In this document: positions 16,339 to 23,351 of the stretch, piece after piece
Position numbering within the stretch: the stretch's first letter is position 1
How the letters are laid out: each line of letters starts with the position of its first letter
Source: Pseudonocardia autotrophica
GTDB taxonomy: Bacteria > Actinomycetota > Actinomycetes > Mycobacteriales > Pseudonocardiaceae
DNA: 64,000 bases
Assembly (NCBI RefSeq): GCF_000717175.1
Contig: NZ_JNYD01000004.1
Location: 372,001 to 436,000, forward strand
Reading direction: 5' to 3'
Translations under genes and position numbers: made by a program
The notes under the pieces: model-generated
What the model was told of the DNA's origin: nothing
Database searches by the model: none
Seen by the model: only the letters and a program-made list of their open reading frames with translations

Positions 16339-17241
16339 GTGACGACCGTGCCCTCGGGATCCTCCGCCGACCCGTGGCCGATCCGTCCCCTGCTCGCCGG
16401 CCTGGTCGACGACGCGAGCCTCGTCCAGCCGCGGATGGTCGCCCCGAGCATCGACGCCGTGGTGGCCCGCTACCTGTCGGCCCGCGACGGGGCCTACGGG
16501 GGCATGATCGGTCACCTGGTCTGCCCCGTCTCGCGCCTGCCCGCCCTGGTCACCGAGCTGGCCCGCTCGGCGCCGTCGCGGCCCGTCGACCTCTCGCTGG
16601 TCGTGGACACCGGGCTCGGCGCGGTGCCGAAGGCGCTGTCCACGGTCTTCTCCCGGTCGAGCCTGCTCACGCCGCGCACGGTCGAGACGGCCGCGCCGCC
16701 GGACGTCGACGCCGTCTGGCTCGAACGCGTGTCCGAGTTCGTGCCGGACGAGGTCACGCCCGTGGTCGAGCCGCGGCGCCCGCTCGGCGGCACCGCCGAG
16801 GAGATCGACGCCTGGCTCGACGCCGTGCAGCGGGTCGCCGAGCACGGGTGCACCCCGAAGCTGCGCTGCGGTGGTCCGCGCCAGTCGGACGTGCCGTCGG
16901 TCGCCGAGGTCGAGCGGTTCCTGCAGGTCACCGTGGGGGCCGGGCGCGGGTTCACCGCGATCGGGCTGCGCGAGGCCGTCCGGCCGATGCCGGAGAACGA
17001 GACGGACCGGGGCCGCCACGGCGTGCTCAACCTGCTGCTCGCCGTCGCCCGCGAGCTGGGCACCGGCGGCGCGGGCACCGTGGCCGACGCCCTCCGCGAG
17101 ACGGACGGGCAGGCGCTCGTCGCCGAGGCCGAGGCGCTGTCCGGACGCACGGTCGACACGGTGCGCGGGCTGTTCACCTGCTGCGGGATCGACCCCGACC
17201 CGATGTCGATCAGCGAGTTCGCCACCCTCGGCCTGCTGTAG
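16339..17241 (+). CDS. Conserved actinobacterial protein of unknown function
   Basis: A 300-residue soluble protein with no motif that I can assign. It contains segments that look structured and conserved: an N-terminal LLAGLVDDASLVQP, a central YGGMIGHLVCPVSRLPALV, KLRCGG (about 174-179), and FTAIGLREAVRP; the C-terminal half holds HGVLNLLLAVARE and LFTCCGIDPDP. The KLRCGG and GGxxFTAIGLREAVR pattern with beta-alpha alternation suggests a barrel-like enzyme, but this is impression only. It is divergent from the iron-regulated DUF2470 gene, with the iron box between them, and is closed by the hairpin at 17257. Confidence 0.75.
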   Translation: MTTVPSGSSADPWPIRPLLAGLVDDASLVQPRMVAPSIDAVVARYLSARDGAYGGMIGHLVCPVSRLPALVTELARSAPSRPVDLSLVVDTGLGAVPKALSTVFSRSSLLTPRTVETAAPPDVDAVWLERVSEFVPDEVTPVVEPRRPLGGTAEEIDAWLDAVQRVAEHGCTPKLRCGGPRQSDVPSVAEVERFLQVTVGAGRGFTAIGLREAVRPMPENETDRGRHGVLNLLLAVARELGTGGAGTVADALRETDGQALVAEAEALSGRTVDTVRGLFTCCGIDPDPMSISEFATLGLL

Positions 17242-17256
17242 GCGCGTCGGTGAGCC

Positions 17257-17282
17257 GCCGGACCCCGGGCGCGGGGTCCGGC
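17257..17282 (+). terminator. 11-bp stem hairpin after the 16339 gene
   Basis: GCCGGACCCCG (17257-17267) pairs perfectly with 17272-17282 around a 4-nt loop, 15 nt after the stop. No T-run follows. Confidence 0.7.
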
Positions 17283-17453
17283 GACCCCTGGGGGCGTCCG
17301 CGCACCGAAGACCCCCCGTCACCTCGGATCGCGACTCCCTGTCCTGACCTACGAGCGCGAGGGCGCGCCGGTTCGACCGGATCGCGAAGTTCGGCCCTCC
17401 GGCCCTCTCCGTTGGTCGGGACGGGGCAGCGCGGCGGCCGCCGGCGGCCCGAC

Positions 17454-17459
17454 TAGGCT
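17454..17459 (+). promoter_or_regulatory. -10 hexamer TAGGCT of pheA
   Basis: TAGGCT lies 8 nt before GTG 17468, consistent with a leaderless pheA transcript. The 170 nt before it hold no other feature that I can name. Confidence 0.5.
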
Positions 17460-17467
17460 GGCCGATC

Positions 17468-18427
17468 GTGCCCCGTCCCCGATCCCGCATCGGTTTCCTC
17501 GGCCCGCACGCCACCTTCACCGAGCAGGCGCTGCGCACGCTGCCGGAGTCCGAGGACGCGGAGCTGGTGCCGCTGCCGGGCAACCCGGCCGTCCTCCGCG
17601 CCGTGCGCGAGGGCACCGTCGACGCGGGCTGTGTGCCGATCGAGAACAGCGTGGAGGGCGCCGTCCCGCCCGTGCTCGACGGGCTGGTGGAGGAGCCGCC
17701 GCTGGTGATCGTCCGCGAGGCGGTCATCCCCGTGCGGTTCGTCCTGCTCGGCCGCGCCGGCACGACCCTCGCCGGGGTCCGGTCCGTCGCCTCGCACGGC
17801 CACGGCATCGCGCAGACCCGCGGCTGGATCGCCGCGCACCTGCCGGAGGCGGACGTGCGGGTGGCCACCTCCACGTCGGAGGGTGCGGCGCAGGTCGCGC
17901 GCGGCGAGGTCGACGCCGCCGTGTCGTCGCCGCTGGCCGCGGAGCAGCACGGGCTCGAGGTCCTGGCCGACGACATCGCCGACAACGCCGGCGCGGTCAC
18001 CCGCTTCGTGCTCGTCACCCGGCCCGGCACGCCGCCGCCCGCCACCGGGCACGACCGCACGACCCTGGCCCTGACCACGGAGAACCGGCCCGGCTCGCTG
18101 CTGGGGCTGCTCACCGAGCTGGCCGTGCGCGGGATCGACCTGACCCGCATCGAGTCCCGCCCGATCAAGGACCGGCACGCGGACTACTGGTTCCACCTCG
18201 ACTGCAGCGGGCACGTCGCGGACCCGGCGATGGGCGAGGCGCTGGCCGCGCTGCACCGCCGCTGCGACCGCGTCCGGTTCCTCGGCTCCTACCCACGGGC
18301 GGCCGGCGCGCCCGAGCCGGTGGAGGGGGTCGGGGCGCCCGCGGTCCCGTTGCACGGGGCCGACGCGGCGGCGTACCGGGCGGCACAGGAGTGGCTGCAG
18401 GGAGTGCGGAACGGAGAGTGGACATGA
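17468..18427 (+). CDS. pheA: Prephenate dehydratase
   Basis: A 319-residue enzyme converting prephenate to phenylpyruvate in phenylalanine biosynthesis. The catalytic domain (about 5-185) has the opening FLGPHATFTEQA, the PIENSVEG loop and the essential Thr178-Arg179-Phe180. A regulatory ACT domain follows (about 195-270), with TENRPGSLLGLLTEL and the phenylalanine-binding ESRP motif, so feedback inhibition by Phe is expected. There is no chorismate mutase part, which is the usual mycobacterial and actinobacterial form. A downstream phosphatase gene overlaps its stop (ATGA), the same pheA-gpm order as I recall for Mycobacterium tuberculosis. Confidence 0.95.
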   Translation: MPRPRSRIGFLGPHATFTEQALRTLPESEDAELVPLPGNPAVLRAVREGTVDAGCVPIENSVEGAVPPVLDGLVEEPPLVIVREAVIPVRFVLLGRAGTTLAGVRSVASHGHGIAQTRGWIAAHLPEADVRVATSTSEGAAQVARGEVDAAVSSPLAAEQHGLEVLADDIADNAGAVTRFVLVTRPGTPPPATGHDRTTLALTTENRPGSLLGLLTELAVRGIDLTRIESRPIKDRHADYWFHLDCSGHVADPAMGEALAALHRRCDRVRFLGSYPRAAGAPEPVEGVGAPAVPLHGADAAAYRAAQEWLQGVRNGEWT

Positions 18428-19110
18428 CCCCCGAGGAGCCCGAGCAGGACGAGCTGCGCCTGGTCCTGCTGCGGCACGGTCAGACGGACGCCAACGTCGC
18501 GCGGGCGCTGGACACCGTCCCGCCCGGGGCGCCGCTCAACGAGACGGGCCGGGCCCAGGCGGCGGGCGTCGCCGAGCTGATCGCGGACTGGCCGATCCGC
18601 GCGGTGCACGCCTCCCGGGCGATCCGCGCCCGGCAGACCGCCGAGCCGGTCGCGCTGGCCCACGGGCTGGGCGTGACCGTGGTCGACGGGGTGCACGAGA
18701 TCTTCGTGGGCGAGCTGGAGGGCCGCTCCGACAAGCCCGCCCGCCGGGAGTTCGACGAGGTGTACGACGCCTGGTGGGGCGGCGACCTCGCGCGCACCCT
18801 GCCGGGCGGGGAGTCGGCCCTGGACCTGCGCGCCCGGTACCTGCCGGCCGTCGACCGGATCGTCGAGCAGACGGAGCGGGCCTACGGGCCGAGCGGGATG
18901 GTCGTCCTGGTGAGCCACGGCGCCGCGATCCGGCTCGCCGCCGCCGCGCTGCTCGGCGACACCGCCGAGACCCGGTACGTGCCCAACGCCGGCCGGGTGG
19001 TGCTGCGCCGCGACCGGTCCGTCGAGACCGGGTGGGCGCTGGAGCTGTGGGACTCCGGTCCCGCGCTGGTCGGCGACGTCACGGCGGGCGCCGCACCCGA
19101 GGCGCACTGA
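18424..19110 (+). CDS. Histidine phosphatase (phosphoglycerate-mutase-like)
   Basis: A 228-residue member of the histidine phosphatase superfamily. The catalytic LLRHGQT contains the phospho-accepting His18. The second catalytic histidine is in VLVSHGAAIR, and AHASRA-like residues precede the substrate arginine (VHASRAIRARQTAEP). The family includes broad phosphatases and 2,3-bisphosphoglycerate-dependent mutases, and the exact substrate is not evident. ATG 18424 overlaps the pheA stop. A hairpin shared with the convergent gene lies 9 nt after the stop. Confidence 0.88.
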   Translation: MTPEEPEQDELRLVLLRHGQTDANVARALDTVPPGAPLNETGRAQAAGVAELIADWPIRAVHASRAIRARQTAEPVALAHGLGVTVVDGVHEIFVGELEGRSDKPARREFDEVYDAWWGGDLARTLPGGESALDLRARYLPAVDRIVEQTERAYGPSGMVVLVSHGAAIRLAAAALLGDTAETRYVPNAGRVVLRRDRSVETGWALELWDSGPALVGDVTAGAAPEAH

Positions 19111-19118
19111 CGCGGGCG

Positions 19119-19150
19119 CCCTGACGGCCACCCCCCGGAGGCCGTCAGGG
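19119..19150. terminator. Bidirectional hairpin between convergent genes
   Basis: CCCTGACGGCC (19119-19129) pairs with 19140-19150 as a perfect 11-bp stem with a 10-nt loop. The right arm overlaps the stop codon of the minus-strand gene. Confidence 0.7.
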
Positions 19151-19783
19151 TGCGGCGAGCCGGACGAGCCCGTCCCCGGCGAGTCGGGGCAGCGCGGCCG
19201 CGCTGCGCCCCGTGAGCAGCAGGAGCAGGGCCGCGGCGGGCCCGCGGACCTCCGCGCCGTCGGCGTCGCCCGCGGTCCAGTCGACGTCCGTGGCCACGAG
19301 CCGCGTGCCACGGAAGCGCCGCCGCGCCCAGAAGGGCCAGCCCATCCGCCACACCCGGTCCAGCCCCTCCCGCGCCGCGGCGAGCGGCATCGGCACCGCG
19401 CGCCCGAGGGGCAGGGCGATGTCCTGGACGTGCACCAGGACGTCGAACAGCAGGTTGTCCAGCGTCGTGATCGCCGGTCGGGCGCGGCTGTCGGCGAGCT
19501 CCCGCAGCTCGGCGACGAGCTCGGTGGTGGGGCGCCGCGCGTGCGCCAGCGAGAGGTCCCTGTTGACGGCCTGGAGGTCGCCGCCGGCGCGCACGCCCGC
19601 GGCGAGGATGCGCAGCATGCCCGGCGACTGCGGGGTGAGCGCGACGTGCGCGGCGACGTCGCGGACCCGCCACTCCGAGCAGAGCGAGGGGCGCTCCCAC
19701 TCCTCCTCGTGCAGCCCGGCCAGCAGGTCGGCGAGCTCCCGCCGGCGTCCGGCGATCACCGCCCACTTCTCGTCGCGCTCCAT
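19145..19783 (-). CDS. Mycothiol-dependent maleylpyruvate isomerase family protein (DinB-like fold)
   Basis: A 212-residue protein of the TIGR03083/MDMPI type. It has the N-terminal pattern RPSLCSEWRVRDVAAHVAL, with a metal-ligand His near 46, and a second ligand region LFDVLVHVQDIALPLGR, followed by the C-terminal sterol-carrier-like part ending in RLAGDGLVRLA. The family contains mycothiol-dependent isomerases and transferases, and mycothiol is the actinobacterial thiol. The substrate is unknown. It is divergent from a MarR gene 75 nt away, so the pair could be a regulator and target of a detoxification response. Confidence 0.82.
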   Translation of the reverse strand: MERDEKWAVIAGRRRELADLLAGLHEEEWERPSLCSEWRVRDVAAHVALTPQSPGMLRILAAGVRAGGDLQAVNRDLSLAHARRPTTELVAELRELADSRARPAITTLDNLLFDVLVHVQDIALPLGRAVPMPLAAAREGLDRVWRMGWPFWARRRFRGTRLVATDVDWTAGDADGAEVRGPAAALLLLLTGRSAAALPRLAGDGLVRLAAP

Positions 19784-19799
19784 CGGCCACCCCGATTCA

Positions 19800-19826
19800 G
19801 TCAGAGAAACTGACCAACTTCGTCAG
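19800..19826. promoter_or_regulatory. Candidate MarR operator (repeated GTCAG/CTGAC)
   Basis: GTCAG at 19800-19804, CTGAC at 19810-19814 and GTCAG at 19822-19826 form two overlapping inverted repeats with 5- and 7-nt spacers. They sit between the divergent MDMPI and MarR genes, upstream of the MarR -10. Confidence 0.5.
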
Positions 19827-19843
19827 AGTCTCTTACCATCTCG

Positions 19844-19849
19844 TAGGAT
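19844..19849 (+). promoter_or_regulatory. -10 hexamer TAGGAT of the MarR gene
   Basis: TAGGAT lies 8 nt before GTG 19858, downstream of the candidate operator. Confidence 0.5.
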
Positions 19850-19857
19850 CGTCAAGC

Positions 19858-20292
19858 GTGACGGAGTCGTTGAACACCGGGCTGCTGCTCTTCCTGCCCT
19901 ACCGGGCTCTCGAGTTCCGCGTGTTCGAGGGTCTGGCTGCGGCCGGGTTCGACGATTTCACCCCCGCCCAGGCCCGTGTCTTCCAGCGGATCGCCCCCGG
20001 CGGCAGCCGCACGACCGAGCTGGCCGAGCAGGCCGGGATCACCAAGCAGAGCGCGAGCTTCCTCGTCGACCAGCTGGAACGTGCCGGGTACGTCGAGCGC
20101 GTGCCCGATCCGGCCGACGGCAGGGCCCGCCTCGTCCGGGTCGCGGAGCGGGGCGCACGCAGCGTGGAGGTGTCCCGCGGGATCGTCGCGGAGGTGGAGG
20201 CGGAGTGGACCGCGCACCTCGGCGCGCGGCGGATGGCGCAGCTCCGCACCCTCCTCGCCGACCTGCGGGAGATCACCGACCCGTGGCGGTGA
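19858..20292 (+). CDS. MarR-family transcriptional regulator
   Basis: A 144-residue winged-helix regulator. The recognition region (about 45-95) includes STTELAEQAGITKQSASFLV-like residues followed by a wing carrying VPDPADGRARLVRV, the DxR motif of MarR proteins. The ligand is unknown. It probably controls itself and the divergent MDMPI-type gene through the repeats at 19800-19826. Its last 20 nt overlap the end of the convergent MFS gene. Confidence 0.88.
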   Translation: MTESLNTGLLLFLPYRALEFRVFEGLAAAGFDDFTPAQARVFQRIAPGGSRTTELAEQAGITKQSASFLVDQLERAGYVERVPDPADGRARLVRVAERGARSVEVSRGIVAEVEAEWTAHLGARRMAQLRTLLADLREITDPWR

Positions 20293-21637
20293 CCGGACTC
20301 CGGGCGAGGAGGGCCGCCGGGACCAGGGCGACCGCCCCCAGGCCCGCGAGCAGCCAGAACACCGCGGCGAAGGCCGGCCCCGCGCCGTGCGGCAGCAGCG
20401 CCGCCAGGGTGGTGGCCACCAGTGCGCCGCCCACCGCCCCGCCGACCCGCTGCAGGGCGTTGAGCTGGGTCGTCGCGTCCGGCAGCTGCTCCGGCCGCAC
20501 CGCCGCGTAGGCCGCGACCGTGGGTGGGATGGCCGCGAAGCCGATCGCGATCCCGCGCAGGACCAGCAACACCTGCAGGAGCACCGGCCCCGGCTCGGCG
20601 ACTGCGAAGGGGAGCGCGGTGAGCACCAGCCCTGCGCAGCCCGCCGTCGCGACGACGCCGCCGCCGACACGGTCGGTGAGCCGGCCGGCCAGGGGCGTCG
20701 ACACCGCCGTCGCGAGCCCGTAGGAGAGCAGCGCGAGGCCGGTGCCGGTCGTGTCGGTGCCGCGGCCGAGCTGCAGGAGCAGCGGGAAGACCAGCACGGT
20801 GCCGAAGAGCGACGCGCCGGTGAGGGTGCTGCAGAGGGTCGCGGTGGCGTACCGGCGGTCGGCGAACAGGCGCAGGTCGGTGAGCGGGTGCGGGCGGCGC
20901 AGCGACCGCGCCACGAACAGGACGAGCGCGATTCCTCCACCGAGCACCGTCCCGCCCACGACGGCGGGCGCGCCCTGCTCGCCCCACGCCGTGAGGCCGT
21001 ACACCAGCGCGGACAGGCCGATCCCCGCCAGGAGCAGGCCCACGACGTCGAGCGTCCCGGTGCGCGTCGGCACCCCGCGCGGCAGCACGCGCAGCCCCGC
21101 GACGAGCCCGACCACGCCGATCGGCAGGTTGACCAGGAACAGCCACGGCCAGGACGCCACGTCGAGCAGCACGCCGCCCACGACCGGGCCGAGCGCCGGG
21201 CCGAGGCTGACCACCGACCCGAGCACCGCCATCACCCGGCCGAGCCGGTCCGGCCCGACGGCCTGGCCCAGCAGCGCCTGCCCGGTCGGCACGAGGAACC
21301 CCGCCGCCACTCCCTGCAGCACCCGCGCGGCCACCAGCAGCCCGAGAGTCGGTGCAGCGGCGCAGAGCAGCGAGGCCGCCGTGAACCCGGCGAGCGCGAG
21401 CACCCACAGCCGCCCGGCGCCGATCCGACGGCCCAGCCACCCGCACGCGGGCAACGCCACGGCCAGCGCGAGCAGGTAGGAGTGCGCGATCCACTGTGCG
21501 GCACCCAGGCCGGCGCCGAGGTCGCGGGCCATCGACTCCAGCCCGACGGCGACCACCGTCGCGTCGAGCATCGAGAGCAGGGCCCCCAGCACCACGACCG
21601 CGGCGATCCTCCGGGTCGCGGGGTCCCGGATCGTCAC
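20273..21637 (-). CDS. MFS drug exporter, DHA2 (EmrB/QacA) type
   Basis: A 454-residue transporter with 12-14 hydrophobic helices. The DHA2 opening is LLSMLDATVVAVGLESMARDLG, here quoted in part, with QWIAHSYLLALA next. Motif A-like GWLGRRIGAGRLW and motif C-like GPALGPVVGGVLLD are present, the latter typical of antiporters. It should export hydrophobic compounds in exchange for protons. GTG 21637 overlaps the stop of the flavin reductase gene upstream (GTGA), so both form one unit facing a divergent TetR gene. Confidence 0.88.
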   Translation of the reverse strand: MTIRDPATRRIAAVVVLGALLSMLDATVVAVGLESMARDLGAGLGAAQWIAHSYLLALAVALPACGWLGRRIGAGRLWVLALAGFTAASLLCAAAPTLGLLVAARVLQGVAAGFLVPTGQALLGQAVGPDRLGRVMAVLGSVVSLGPALGPVVGGVLLDVASWPWLFLVNLPIGVVGLVAGLRVLPRGVPTRTGTLDVVGLLLAGIGLSALVYGLTAWGEQGAPAVVGGTVLGGGIALVLFVARSLRRPHPLTDLRLFADRRYATATLCSTLTGASLFGTVLVFPLLLQLGRGTDTTGTGLALLSYGLATAVSTPLAGRLTDRVGGGVVATAGCAGLVLTALPFAVAEPGPVLLQVLLVLRGIAIGFAAIPPTVAAYAAVRPEQLPDATTQLNALQRVGGAVGGALVATTLAALLPHGAGPAFAAVFWLLAGLGAVALVPAALLARSPVTATGR

Positions 21638-22218
21638 ACCGGGGCTCGGAGGCTCCGCAGGGCACCGGCCCAGGCGGTGACCTCGTCGAGCATCCGGCGC
21701 AGTATCGGTTCCTGGTGCTCGGCCGCGGCGATCCGGCCGACGTCGGTCGGGCCCGTGAGCACGAAGTCGGTCATGAGGTTGAGGCAGACCTGCGTCCGGA
21801 CGTCGGCGATCCCGACCTCGGCCAGCACCGGCCGCAGCGCCTCGACGGCCCGGACCCCGCCCTGCACGCCGTACCCGACCAGGCCGGCGGCCTTGTCGTT
21901 CCACTCGGCGAACAGGTAGTCGATCGCGTTCTTCACCGCGGCCGGGAAGGAGTGGTTGTACTCCGGGACGACGAAGACGAAGGCGTCGCAGGCCGCGACC
22001 GCCGCGGCCCAGCGCAGGGTGTGCGGGCCGGTGTAGTCGCCGTGGATCGCCGGGCTCGGCTCGTCGAGCATGGGCAGGTCGAAGGCGGCCAGGTCGAGGA
22101 GCTCGACGGTCGCGCCGTGGGCCTCGGCGACCCGTTGGACCCAGCCCGCCACGATCCCGCCCCGACGCTGCGGGCGCGTGCTGCCCACGATGATCCCGAT
22201 CCTGATGTCGCTGTTCAC
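21634..22218 (-). CDS. NADPH-dependent FMN reductase (azoreductase-like)
   Basis: A 194-residue flavodoxin-like reductase. The FMN phosphate loop is GSTRPQRRG near the N terminus, and the second flavin-binding motif is VVPEYNHSFPAAVKNAIDYL (about 92-111). It reduces FMN, quinones or azo compounds with NADPH. GTG 22218 is picked because TACTTT lies 7 nt before it. Its position between a divergent TetR regulator and a co-transcribed exporter suggests a detoxification cassette for a quinone-like or aromatic compound. Confidence 0.9.
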   Translation of the reverse strand: MNSDIRIGIIVGSTRPQRRGGIVAGWVQRVAEAHGATVELLDLAAFDLPMLDEPSPAIHGDYTGPHTLRWAAAVAACDAFVFVVPEYNHSFPAAVKNAIDYLFAEWNDKAAGLVGYGVQGGVRAVEALRPVLAEVGIADVRTQVCLNLMTDFVLTGPTDVGRIAAAEHQEPILRRMLDEVTAWAGALRSLRAPV

Positions 22219-22225
22219 GACCGGT

Positions 22226-22231
22226 AAAGTA
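22226..22231 (-). promoter_or_regulatory. -10 hexamer TACTTT of the reductase-exporter unit
   Basis: TACTTT on the minus strand with a 7-nt spacer to GTG 22218. It lies 21 nt from the palindrome at 22252. Confidence 0.5.
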
Positions 22232-22251
22232 CAACGTGCATGGCAAAGTGA

Positions 22252-22263
22252 CAACGCTCGTTG
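22252..22263. promoter_or_regulatory. Candidate TetR operator palindrome
   Basis: CAACGCTCGTTG is a 5-bp inverted repeat with a 2-nt centre. A further CAACG half-site occurs at 22232-22236. It lies between the divergent TetR and reductase genes, where a TetR repressor would be expected to bind. Confidence 0.45.
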
Positions 22264-22283
22264 CATCCGGTAGGAAGTCGACC

Positions 22284-22928
22284 GTGACGACGGTCGGGAC
22301 CGGGATGCGCCGGGGGCTCGCGGACAAGCGGCGGGCGATCCTGCGCGGCGCGCTCGCCGTGTTCGCGCGCGAGGGCTACACCCGCGCGAGCATCGACCTC
22401 ATCGCCCGGGAGGCCGGGGTCTCCACGCGGACGATCTACAACCACTTCCGTGACAAGGCGGCGCTGTTCGAGACGGTGATCCAGGAGAGTGCGCAGCGGG
22501 TCGCCGAGGAGCAGATCGCCGAGATGGACCGCCACCTCGCGCACGTCGGCGAGGGTCCGGAGGCGCTGGAGCAGGCGCTGCTCGCCTTCGGCCGGGCCCA
22601 CGCGCAGCCCACGGCGGCGGAGCACTTCGCGCTCGTCCGGCAGATCCAGGCCGAGGTGCTGCACATCCCCGCCGAGGCGCTCGAGGCCTGGCAGGAGACC
22701 GGCCCGCGACGGGTGCAGCGCGCGCTGACCGGGCACCTCGCGCGGTTCATGGCGGAGGGCAGGCTGCGCGAGGCGGACCCGCACCGCACGGCCCGCCACC
22801 TCGTGCTGCTCGCGGCGGGCGAGGTGACCAGCCGGTCCTTCCACGGCGCGCTCCCGGTGCCGAAGGCGGAGATCGACACGATCGTCGCGACCGGCGTCGA
22901 CGCGTTCCTGCGCGCCTACGCCCCCTGA
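22284..22928 (+). CDS. TetR-family transcriptional repressor
   Basis: A 214-residue regulator. The N-terminal helix-turn-helix (about 15-60) reads ILRGALAVFAREGYTRASI, then AREAGVSTRTIYNHFRDKA, the standard TetR pattern. The C-terminal ligand domain resembles TetR_C members with a HALLR-type helix. GTG 22284 is selected because AGGAAG lies 6 nt before it; in-frame GTG 22236 would start inside the operator region. It most likely represses the divergent reductase-exporter pair. Confidence 0.88.
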   Translation: MTTVGTGMRRGLADKRRAILRGALAVFAREGYTRASIDLIAREAGVSTRTIYNHFRDKAALFETVIQESAQRVAEEQIAEMDRHLAHVGEGPEALEQALLAFGRAHAQPTAAEHFALVRQIQAEVLHIPAEALEAWQETGPRRVQRALTGHLARFMAEGRLREADPHRTARHLVLLAAGEVTSRSFHGALPVPKAEIDTIVATGVDAFLRAYAP

Positions 22929-22954
22929 CCGGATCTGCGCAGCTCAGCGGGGGT

Positions 22955-22996
22955 CGTGAGTGCCGGCTGCCCCTCTAGGGTCACTCGGCACTCACG
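22955..22996. terminator. Hairpin between convergent TetR and zincin genes
   Basis: CGTGAGTGCCG (22955-22965) pairs perfectly with 22986-22996 around a 20-nt loop that contains CTGCCCCTCTAGGG. A similar element occurs at 29395. Confidence 0.65.
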
Positions 22997-22999
22997 GGG

Positions 23000-23347
23000 T
23001 CAGCCCCAGCCGAGCTCGTGCAACGTGTGCTCGTCGATCCCGAAGTGGTGGGCGATCTCGTGCACCACCGTCACGGCGACCTCGTGCACGACCTCCTCCT
23101 CGGTCGCGCAGATGTCCAGCACGGCGTCCCGGAAGATGGTGATGCGGTCGGGCAGGACGCCGCCGTAGTCGCTGGTCCGGTCGGTGAGCGCGACGCCCTC
23201 GTACAGCCCCAGCAGCCCCGGCTCGTCGGGATGCCGGTCCTCGACCAGCACCACGACGTTGTCCATCGCCGCGGTCAGCCGCCGGGGGATCGTGTCCAGG
23301 GCGTCGGACACCAGCTCGTCGAACCGGGCCCGGCTCATCTCCACCAC
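23000..23347 (-). CDS. Zincin-like metallopeptidase (DUF1025/TTHA0227 type)
   Basis: A 115-residue protein with the minimal zinc peptidase motif HEIAHHFGID near the C terminus and an upstream YGGVLPDRITIFRDAV segment. Small zincins of this family are widespread but have no defined substrate. Three starts are possible (GTG 23347, GTG 23344, ATG 23338); GTG 23347 is given because it is closest to the upstream stop, 4 nt away. The gene follows a Septum_form gene in the same order as I recall for Mycobacterium tuberculosis Rv3835-Rv3836, pointing to a shared envelope-related role. Confidence 0.85.
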   Translation of the reverse strand: MVEMSRARFDELVSDALDTIPRRLTAAMDNVVVLVEDRHPDEPGLLGLYEGVALTDRTSDYGGVLPDRITIFRDAVLDICATEEEVVHEVAVTVVHEIAHHFGIDEHTLHELGWG

Positions 23348-23351
23348 GACG

